Made by a program: the position numbers and the translations under genes. From positions 1 to 5,789 of the forward strand of contig JAGOBN010000299.1 in NCBI GenBank assembly GCA_017999235.1: 5,789 nucleotides of DNA, given 5' to 3'. Source of the DNA: Anaerolineales bacterium (GTDB lineage: Bacteria; Chloroflexota; Anaerolineae; Anaerolineales; UBA6663). Each line of letters starts with the position of its first letter. Positions within the stretch are counted from its first letter, which is position 1. Positions 1 through 4,720 of the stretch are shown piece by piece. Under the pieces are notes generated by a model that did no database searches, had not been told where the DNA came from, and saw only the letters and a list, made by a program, of their open reading frames with translations.

Positions 1-295
1 CCGCAAATTCGTCGATCGCGGCGAGGTCGAAATCATCAATGACGCGTTTGAGGCGTTCGAGCTCTGCGAGGGCCGGGGCGGGAAGCCGTTCACCGGCATA
101 GAGGCCGTGAATGAAATTCTTGTAGCCGCCGAACCCGGCTTTCTGGATGGCCTTTGAGACCTGAGATATGGAACAGCCGCAGAGGGCCGCAGCTTCCGCG
201 ATCTTAAACGCCGGCTGGCGCTTTGCCTGGGCCACCAGGCGGTCAATGATTTTGCGTTCCGTCGGGTTCAGCCGCGTTGTGTCTACGTTGAACAT
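1..295 (-). CDS. RpiR/MurR-family transcriptional regulator, N-terminal part (cut by window edge)
   Basis: Reading the minus strand from ATG at 295 gives 98 open codons to the left edge; the gene continues outside. Residues about 9-70 match the RpiR-type N-terminal HTH domain: the opening LNPTERKIIDRL resembles the family's 'LTpsERkIadyl', the HTH spans about residues 32-52 (IAEAAALCGCSISQVSKAI), and it is followed by the typical KAGFGGYKNF ('klGfkGfselk'). Family members usually carry a C-terminal SIS domain that binds a phosphosugar; that part is not visible here. The start is supported by GGAG (minus strand, 301-304) five bases before the ATG. It is transcribed away from the flavoenzyme operon, so it is probably its local regulator and may also regulate itself; this is inference from position. 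The family call is strong, while effector and direction of regulation are unknown. Confidence 0.85.
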   Translation of the reverse strand, partial: MFNVDTTRLNPTERKIIDRLVAQAKRQPAFKIAEAAALCGCSISQVSKAIQKAGFGGYKNFIHGLYAGERLPAPALAELERLKRVIDDFDLAAIDEFA

Positions 296-343
296 GAATG
301 CTCCGCGGGCGGTGGGCGCGTCCGGGCCGCCGCCTGTCCGCTG

Positions 344-373
344 AGTATCACACACATTGGAAAAATTTTCCAA
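344..373 (-). promoter_or_regulatory. Candidate promoter of the RpiR-type regulator
   Basis: On the minus strand, TTGGAA (368-373) lies 18 bp before GATACT (344-349). Each hexamer matches the sigma70 consensus at 4 of 6 positions. The -35 box lies inside the exact palindrome at 357-373, so a protein bound there would block polymerase, which would fit autorepression. It is placed by eye only. Confidence 0.4.
357..373. promoter_or_regulatory. Exact 17-bp palindrome, candidate operator of the divergent regulator
   Basis: TTGGAAAAATTTTCCAA is a perfect inverted repeat of 8-bp arms around a central A (365). It lies in the divergent spacer between the RpiR-type regulator and the flavoenzyme gene, and it stands out as A/T-rich within G/C-rich DNA. 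It has a GGAA-N5-TTCC core, close to the GGAA-N6-TTCC type of site reported for an RpiR-type inositol regulator in rhizobia. It overlaps the -35 box proposed for the regulator gene and lies 36 bp upstream of the -35 box of the rightward promoter. Binding by the neighbouring regulator is inferred. Confidence 0.6.
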
Positions 374-395
374 AAAGCAGCCCATCACAGCGATA

Positions 396-416
396 TTGTG
401 GATAATTTCTTGACAA
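396..416. promoter_or_regulatory. Imperfect palindrome over the -35 box, possible second operator
   Basis: TTGT (396-399) is mirrored by ACAA (413-416) around position 406, and 7 of the 10 possible pairs match. The inner part, GGATAATTT, resembles half of the exact palindrome at 357-373. It covers the TTGACA -35 box at 410-415, where a repressor would act on the rightward operon. The symmetry is weak and may be chance in A/T-rich promoter DNA. Confidence 0.25.
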
Positions 417-438
417 GCCGATCGCTTGGACTTACACT
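410..438 (+). promoter_or_regulatory. Sigma70-type promoter of the catabolic operon
   Basis: TTGACA (410-415) is a perfect -35 hexamer. It is followed after exactly 17 bp by TACACT (433-438), a -10 box matching 4 of 6 positions, including the key first, second and last bases. The start site would fall near 445, leaving a short leader of about 20 nt before the TTG start at 467. The leader is too short for a riboswitch, so control is probably by protein binding upstream. Confidence 0.7.
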
Positions 439-450
439 CGCCCCGCATTA

Positions 451-457
451 GAAGGGA
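451..457 (+). promoter_or_regulatory. Ribosome binding site that fixes the TTG start of the flavoenzyme gene
   Basis: GAAGGGA lies nine bases before the TTG at 467. A stop codon (TAG, 449-451) in the same frame directly upstream rules out an earlier start. The next in-frame ATG encodes residue 114, inside the FAD domain. TTG at 467 is therefore the only credible start. Confidence 0.6.
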
Positions 458-466
458 CAAGACGCC

Positions 467-1951
467 TTGGATAAAAACACCGTTCTCGAGTTGGTGGCAC
501 GGATCCTGCCGGCGAGTCAGATCAACACGGCCCCGGATGATCTCTACGATGCTGCGGCTGATCGCTATAAGAAATACGCCAAAGCCAGAAAAGTTCTGGA
601 TGTGCCGCCGCCGGTGGCCATCGTCTATCCCCGGACGACCGAGGAAACAGCCCGGGTGTTAGCCCTGTGCAACGCGCACGGCCTCAACGTCATCCCCCGC
701 GCCGGCAAGACCGCCACCGAGGGCGGGCTAGAGAACTGGAAGGAACACACCTTGGTCGTGGATGCCCGGGATTTGAACCGGATCATCAAGATTGATGACT
801 ACAATATGCAGGCCACCGTCGAAGCAGGGGTCACCTTAAAGCGGCTGGAGGATGAGCTCAACCAACGCGGCCTGACCACCGGCCATTCGCCCCAGTCCAA
901 GCCGGTTGCCAAACTCGGCGGCCTGGTGGCGACGCGCAGCATCGGCCAGTTCTCAACCCTGTATGGCGGCATCGAGGATATGGTCGTCGGGCTGGAGTGT
1001 GTGTTCCCGGATGGGCATGTGGCCCGGATCAAAAATGTGCCGCGCCGCGCGGGCGGCCCCGATATCCGCCATATCGCCATCGGCAGCGAGGGGACGCTCT
1101 GCTACATCACCGAAGTGACGGTCAAGCTCTATCGACACTTCCCCGGCAACAATGTCTTTTTCGGTTATCTCGTCAAGGATGTGGCCAGCGGGATCAAGGT
1201 GCTGCGGGAAGTCATGGTCAACGGGTACCGGCCGTCGGTCGCCCGGGTCTATTCCGAGGAGGATGCCCGGCAGCACTTTTCCCACTTTCACAAGGGGCAC
1301 TGTGTGCTCCTGTTTATGGCCGAAGGGAATGCGGGCCTCGTGCAGGCCACCTGCGCCGGCATTGAAGAAGCGGTGGCAAAGTTCAAGGACGGCCTCCTTG
1401 AGCAGGTGGACAGCGCCCTGATCGCCTCCTGGTTCGCGCATCTCAACTGGTCCCAGCAGGACATCGACGACGAATTCCAGGGGATGATCGACCACGATGC
1501 CCACGCCGGATTCACCACCGAAGTGTCGGCCGACTGGGAAACCATTCCGACGCTGTATCACAATGTGATGACGCGTATCCGGGCGGAGTTCCCACGGGCC
1601 CACGATTTAACCATGTTGGGCGGCCATTCATCCCACAGCTATATCAATGGCACCAATATGTATTTCGTCTACAACTACGCCATCCATTGCGCTCCCGAGG
1701 ATGAGCTGCGGGTGTATCACCACCCGATCCAGCGCCTCATCGTGGAAGAGACCCTCAAGCTCGGCGGGTCCATGTGCCATCACCATGGCATCGGCAAATA
1801 TCGCAGCGAATGGACGAAAGATGAGCACGGCTCGGCCTACTACATGCTCGCGAAACTCAAGGCCGCTTTCGATCCCAACGGCATCATGAATTTCGGCACC
1901 ATCTTCTATCAGGCGGAGGGCGCCAAATTTATCTACCCGCCCCCTGAATGA
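467..1951 (+). CDS. ygcU: FAD-linked oxidoreductase, YgcU-like (alkyl-DHAP-synthase/GlcD superfamily)
   Basis: This is a complete 494-residue protein with a TTG start. Residues about 48-185 form the PCMH-type FAD-binding domain: PRAGKTATEGG at 77-87, SPQSKPVAKLGGLVATRS at 141-158, YGGIEDMVVGLE at 166-177 and GPDIRHIAIGSEGTLCYITE at 197-216. Residues about 225-478 are the C-terminal FAD-oxidase domain, with RPSVARVY (255-262), GGHSSHSYINGTNMYF (385-400) and HHHGIGK (438-444). The HHHGxGK triad and GPDIrH segment are typical of alkyl-dihydroxyacetone-phosphate synthase; GlcD has a single-His EHGIG there. From memory, long stretches are near-identical to E. coli YgcU, an uncharacterised protein of similar length. 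The downstream ETF genes suggest a dehydrogenase giving electrons to ETF. There is no signal peptide or membrane segment, so it is probably cytoplasmic. The substrate is unknown; a sugar, polyol or hydroxy acid is inferred, and ether-lipid synthesis is unlikely in this context. Confidence 0.9.
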   Translation: MDKNTVLELVARILPASQINTAPDDLYDAAADRYKKYAKARKVLDVPPPVAIVYPRTTEETARVLALCNAHGLNVIPRAGKTATEGGLENWKEHTLVVDARDLNRIIKIDDYNMQATVEAGVTLKRLEDELNQRGLTTGHSPQSKPVAKLGGLVATRSIGQFSTLYGGIEDMVVGLECVFPDGHVARIKNVPRRAGGPDIRHIAIGSEGTLCYITEVTVKLYRHFPGNNVFFGYLVKDVASGIKVLREVMVNGYRPSVARVYSEEDARQHFSHFHKGHCVLLFMAEGNAGLVQATCAGIEEAVAKFKDGLLEQVDSALIASWFAHLNWSQQDIDDEFQGMIDHDAHAGFTTEVSADWETIPTLYHNVMTRIRAEFPRAHDLTMLGGHSSHSYINGTNMYFVYNYAIHCAPEDELRVYHHPIQRLIVEETLKLGGSMCHHHGIGKYRSEWTKDEHGSAYYMLAKLKAAFDPNGIMNFGTIFYQAEGAKFIYPPPE

Positions 1952-2110
1952 CGACACCGGGCCAGCGTCCGCTGGAACTTCAGCGCGGCGAGCACCGCCT
2001 CCACCTTGGCGGCGATCACGTTAGCGCCCGAACGCCGCGGGACAGCGTAGGCGGCCGGGCCGGCCGGCCATCCCGGCGCCGGCGGAGCCGCGTAAATCGG
2101 GATTGAGCTG
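1952..2110. other. 159-bp GC-rich spacer between flavoenzyme and ETF beta genes
   Basis: There is no rightward gene and no convincing promoter here. A small inverted repeat, CCAGC-GTCC-GCTGG (1962-1975), starts ten bases after the stop codon. It lacks a T-run, so it is not a standard terminator but could protect the mRNA 3' end. A second weak stem is CCGCC/GGCGG (1995-2012, 8-nt loop). Further on are GGCCGGCCGGCC (2058-2069) and CCGGCGCCGG (2073-2082), both self-complementary, which would make the etfB leader strongly structured. On the minus strand, 1957-2022 shows a coding-like pattern, as described in the findings. Confidence 0.5.
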
Positions 2111-2911
2111 ATGCGCATCCTGTGCTTGCTAAAGCCGGTCATTGATGTGGATCAGCTGCGCTATGACCGCGACCGGAACACCCTCCTGCGCGAGCAGGCG
2201 CGGCTGATGCTCAACCCCGAGGATGCGACCGCGGCGGCGACGGCGCTGGAGATCAAACGCGCCGTCCCCGCGACCTATATCGAGGCGGTGAGTATGGCGC
2301 CGCGGGCCGCCCGGCCGCACCTCGAGGATCTCGTCCGCCGGGGCTTCGACCAAGCCGCCTTGCTCTGCGATCCGCGCTATGCCGGCAGTGATACCTGGGC
2401 GACGAGCCGGGTGCTGGCCCGCTACCTGCGGACGCGGGAGTATGACAGCATCTTCTGCGGCACCCACACCCTCGACGGCGGCACCGGCCAGGTGCCGGCC
2501 CAGATCGCCGAACTCCTGGGGCTGCCCGTCATGGTGGGCATCACGACCCTGGTTGAACTTGATCCGCGGAAAGGGCAGGCGGTAGTTGATGTGGACGGCG
2601 AGACCGCGCTGCTGCGCTTCTCCGTTGCTCTGCCGGCGGTGCTGGGGTTTCAGTACCGCCCGGAGCGCAAGCTGCCCTACCTCCGGCCGGCCGACCTGCA
2701 GCGGGATGTGTCCGATCAGGTAATGGTGCTGGGCAACACCGAACTCGGGATGGACGAGGCGGAGCTCGGGCTGCGAGGCTCCCTCACCCAGGTGCGCCAC
2801 ATTGCGGTGGAGGCCCGGGAAGCCAAAGCCCCGCTGCGGCTGCGCGTCGACCGGGAGGGCCTCGACCAGGTGTGCCGCTGGCTGGAACAGCGGGGATTCC
2901 TTCAGCCATGA
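2111..2911 (+). CDS. etfB: Electron transfer flavoprotein subunit beta (EtfB/FixA type; YgcR counterpart)
   Basis: This is a 266-residue protein, the usual length for ETF beta, which pairs with ETF alpha to carry electrons from flavin dehydrogenases. It starts MRILCLLKPVIDVDQLRYD, like 'mkilvcvKqVpD'. It shows NPEDATAAATALEIK (35-49), a nucleotide-binding stretch GSDTWATSRVLA (92-103), CGTHTLDGGTGQVPAQIAEL (116-135) followed by LGLP (136-139), and a degenerate ETF-beta signature ending LLRFSVALPAV (167-177). The usual lysine-rich segment after the signature ('imkAkkk') is replaced by LRPADLQRDVSDQV (191-204); this region is the partner-recognition loop in characterised ETFs, suggesting a dedicated partner. 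The ribosome site before ATG 2111 is weak (GGGATTGAG). The last four bases overlap the etfA start. The YgcU-like flavoenzyme upstream is the likely electron donor (inference). Confidence 0.9.
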   Translation: MRILCLLKPVIDVDQLRYDRDRNTLLREQARLMLNPEDATAAATALEIKRAVPATYIEAVSMAPRAARPHLEDLVRRGFDQAALLCDPRYAGSDTWATSRVLARYLRTREYDSIFCGTHTLDGGTGQVPAQIAELLGLPVMVGITTLVELDPRKGQAVVDVDGETALLRFSVALPAVLGFQYRPERKLPYLRPADLQRDVSDQVMVLGNTELGMDEAELGLRGSLTQVRHIAVEAREAKAPLRLRVDREGLDQVCRWLEQRGFLQP

Positions 2912-3873
2912 AACGGGTCCTGGTATATATCGACGAAGACGCCGTCGAAGACTCCCTCCAACTCCTGGAGGTCGGGCGGTTGATGTACGGCGCGGCCGGC
3001 TTTTGGTCCTACGCCCTGGCGGCGGGCGGGCGATCCGGCGAGGCCGGCCGCCGGTTTGACTGTGTGTTCCGGGTCAGCCAGGGAGCGCTGCCCAATTACG
3101 AGACGGCCGCGCTGGCCCGCTGTATCGAGGCCCTGCAGCGGACTTACGGTTTTGATGCCATCCTGTTTCCCGCCACCCACTGCGGCCGGATGCTTGCCCC
3201 GCGGGCGGCGGCGCGGCTGCGCGCTGGGCTGGTGGCGGATGTCACTGGCGTGGGGAGGGATGGTGATGGACTCTGGCTGGCGCGTCCAGCCTTCGGCGGG
3301 CGCCGGCTGGCCACGATCGTCTGCCGGGGAGACGGACCCGTCATGCTGAGTGTGCGGCCCAGGGTCTTCACCGCTGGGCCGCCGGTGCGCAAGTCCGCGG
3401 AGTATATCGAGATTGAGGCGCCGGACCCGCCGGCCCCGGGCGTCCGTCTGATCGAGCGCCGCGAAAAGCCGCCGGCGCGCGATATCCGCGACAGCGCCGT
3501 CCTCATCGCCGGCGGCGGCGGAGTTCTCGATGATTTCCCCCTCCTTGAGCGGCTCGCGCAAGCGCTCCATGGAATGGTCGCTGCCAGCCGCAAGGCCGTG
3601 GACCTGGGCAAGGCCCCGCGGGCCAACCAGGTGGGCCAATCGGGAAAGACCGTCAGCCCCCGGCTGTACATGGCCATTGGCATCTCGGGTTCGGCCCCGC
3701 ATCTCGCCGGCTTCCGGAACGCCGAGTATGTCCTGGCGGTCAATCCAGACCGGCACGCCCCGATCTGCAGCCTGGCGGACGTCGTTGTGGAAGGGGATGG
3801 CCGGGAGTTTGTCGAACGGCTGCTGGAGCGCCTAGACGCCGCCCGCACTCAGACTCATGGAGGTCAAGGATGA
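2908..3873 (+). CDS. etfA: Electron transfer flavoprotein subunit alpha (EtfA/FixB type; YgcQ counterpart)
   Basis: This is a 321-residue protein. I chose ATG 2908, which overlaps the etfB stop (ATGA, 2908-2911) and gives MKRVLVYIDE, the normal ETF-alpha opening. A start 12 codons earlier would lie inside etfB and add residues unlike the family. The N-terminal half is divergent but keeps YGFDAILFPATHCGRMLAPR (80-99). The C-terminal FAD domain (about 190-310) is clear: ASRKAVD (226-232), QVGQSGKTVSPRLYMAIGIS (241-260), GSAPH with the conserved His265, and VNPDRHAPI (278-286). The glycine-rich 'GRG' motif that opens this domain reads AGGGG (201-205), without its arginine. The last four bases overlap the start of the dehydrogenase gene. 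It should form a cytoplasmic heterodimer with the upstream beta subunit and hold the FAD that shuttles electrons. Confidence 0.92.
   Translation: MKRVLVYIDEDAVEDSLQLLEVGRLMYGAAGFWSYALAAGGRSGEAGRRFDCVFRVSQGALPNYETAALARCIEALQRTYGFDAILFPATHCGRMLAPRAAARLRAGLVADVTGVGRDGDGLWLARPAFGGRRLATIVCRGDGPVMLSVRPRVFTAGPPVRKSAEYIEIEAPDPPAPGVRLIERREKPPARDIRDSAVLIAGGGGVLDDFPLLERLAQALHGMVAASRKAVDLGKAPRANQVGQSGKTVSPRLYMAIGISGSAPHLAGFRNAEYVLAVNPDRHAPICSLADVVVEGDGREFVERLLERLDAARTQTHGGQG
3859..3864 (+). promoter_or_regulatory. Strong Shine-Dalgarno site of the SDR gene, inside etfA
   Basis: GGAGGT lies five bases before ATG 3870, within the last codons of etfA. With the ATGA overlap (3870-3873) it lets the SDR be translated both by re-initiation and by fresh ribosomes. 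It is the strongest ribosome site in the block. Confidence 0.7.
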
Positions 3874-4649
3874 ACATCACGGACTTTACGCTGGACTTTT
3901 TCTCCCTGAAAGGCAGGCAGGCCCTGGTGACCGGCGGCAATAGCGGCCTAGGGCAGGCCTTTTCGGTGGCGTTGGCCAAGGGCGGAGCGAATGTGATGGC
4001 CGTCAGCCTGACGGAGGAAGATGGCGAGACCCAGCGCTGGGTTGAGGCCTGCGGGGTCGAGTACCAGCACCTGCCCGGCGATATCACCGCCGAGGGCGAG
4101 TGCCGGCGGGCGGTGGACGCCTGTGTGGCGGCCTGGGGCCGCATCGACATTCTCGTCAACTGCGCGGGCATCTGCATCAACGTCGAGGATGTGACCAAGT
4201 TCACGCGCCAGGAATGGGACAAGATGGTGGCCGTCAATCTGACGGCGGCCTTTGAGATGACCCACGAGGCCTGCAAGCCCATGATCCAGCAGCGGCGCGG
4301 CAAGATCATCAATATCGCCTCTCTATTTTCTTTCCTGGGCGGCCAGTGGTCACCGGCCTACGCGGCCACCAAGCACGGGATCGTGGGCCTGACCAAGGCC
4401 ATGTGCGACGAACTGGCGCAGTTCAATATCCAGGTCAACGCCATCGCTCCAGGCTATTTCGCTACTAAGCTGACGGAGAAGACCCGGAGTGACCCGCAGC
4501 GCAACGCCGCGATCCTTTCTCATATTCCGGCCAACCGCTGGGGCTGGACGGCGGATCTTATGGGCGCCTGCGTGTTCCTGGCCAGCGAGGCCTCGAACTA
4601 TGTGAACGGCACGGTGCTGACCGTTGACGGCGGCTATTTGATGCGCTGA
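3870..4649 (+). CDS. ygcW: Short-chain dehydrogenase/reductase, YgcW/KduD-like
   Basis: This is a complete 259-residue classical SDR. It has the cofactor motif TGGNSGLG (21-28), NCAG (97-100), catalytic Ser151 in NIASLFSF (148-155), and Tyr164 with Lys168 in YAATK, plus Asn123 of the tetrad. The tail (IPANRWG at 219-225, DLMG at 229-232, NYVNGTVLTVDGGYLMR at 243-259) is that of 2-dehydro-3-deoxy-gluconate 5-dehydrogenase (KduD) and gluconate 5-dehydrogenase relatives. The start DFTLDFFSLKG and the stretch SLFSFLGGQWSPAYAATKH match what I recall of E. coli YgcW, so I place it with that uncharacterised subgroup rather than with KduD itself. It would interconvert a hydroxyl and a keto group on a sugar or sugar acid using NAD(P). 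The end of beta strand 2 (NVMAVS, 41-46) has no acidic residue, so NAD versus NADP cannot be told. It overlaps etfA by four bases. Confidence 0.92.
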   Translation: MNITDFTLDFFSLKGRQALVTGGNSGLGQAFSVALAKGGANVMAVSLTEEDGETQRWVEACGVEYQHLPGDITAEGECRRAVDACVAAWGRIDILVNCAGICINVEDVTKFTRQEWDKMVAVNLTAAFEMTHEACKPMIQQRRGKIINIASLFSFLGGQWSPAYAATKHGIVGLTKAMCDELAQFNIQVNAIAPGYFATKLTEKTRSDPQRNAAILSHIPANRWGWTADLMGACVFLASEASNYVNGTVLTVDGGYLMR

Positions 4650-4692
4650 TCAATCCGGGGAGACTGCTCGATCACCGGGCCACGGAACTGAA

Positions 4693-4708
4693 GCCCAGCC
4701 GGCTGGGC
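4693..4708. repeat. Exact 16-bp palindrome next to the kinase ribosome site
   Basis: GCCCAGCCGGCTGGGC is perfectly self-complementary. As RNA it gives a 6-bp G/C-rich stem with a CCGG loop. It ends one base before the GAGGAG Shine-Dalgarno site (4709-4714) of the kinase gene, in the 71-bp spacer after the SDR gene. It has no T-run, so it is not a normal terminator. It may tune kinase translation, mark an RNA processing site, or be a protein-binding site. Confidence 0.45.
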
Positions 4709-4720
4709 GAGGAGCAAGGT

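Noticed and set aside
386..400. CACA-N7-TGTG symmetric element in the divergent spacer, considered as a CRP-like or other operator
   Set aside because: Only four arm pairs match and the spacing and core do not fit a CRP site. Less convincing than the exact palindrome next to it.
953..1603. Minus-strand open frame of 216 codons opposite the flavoenzyme gene
   Set aside because: It lies fully antisense to conserved FAD-oxidase motifs and has no recognisable domain. It is a compositional shadow.
1962..1975. Inverted repeat after the flavoenzyme stop considered as a rho-independent terminator
   Set aside because: The stem is only 5-6 bp and is followed by AACTTCAG with no T-run. Read-through into etfB seems likely.
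2872..2910. Earlier ATG for ETF alpha
   Set aside because: It would add 12 residues inside etfB that do not resemble the ETF-alpha N-terminus. The ATGA overlap at 2908 gives the normal opening.
2902..3756. Long minus-strand open frame (284 codons) opposite etfA, and a similar 223-codon one opposite etfB (2129-2800)
   Set aside because: They mirror well-supported ETF genes in GC-rich DNA, where antisense frames stay open by composition. Their products are rich in Arg, Gly and Pro and show no family motifs, and no ribosome sites were seen.
4650..4720. Upstream extension of the kinase reading frame into the SDR gene
   Set aside because: The frame is open but has no ATG, GTG or TTG in the spacer. 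ATG 4721 has a good ribosome site and begins just before the expected GxDxGT motif.
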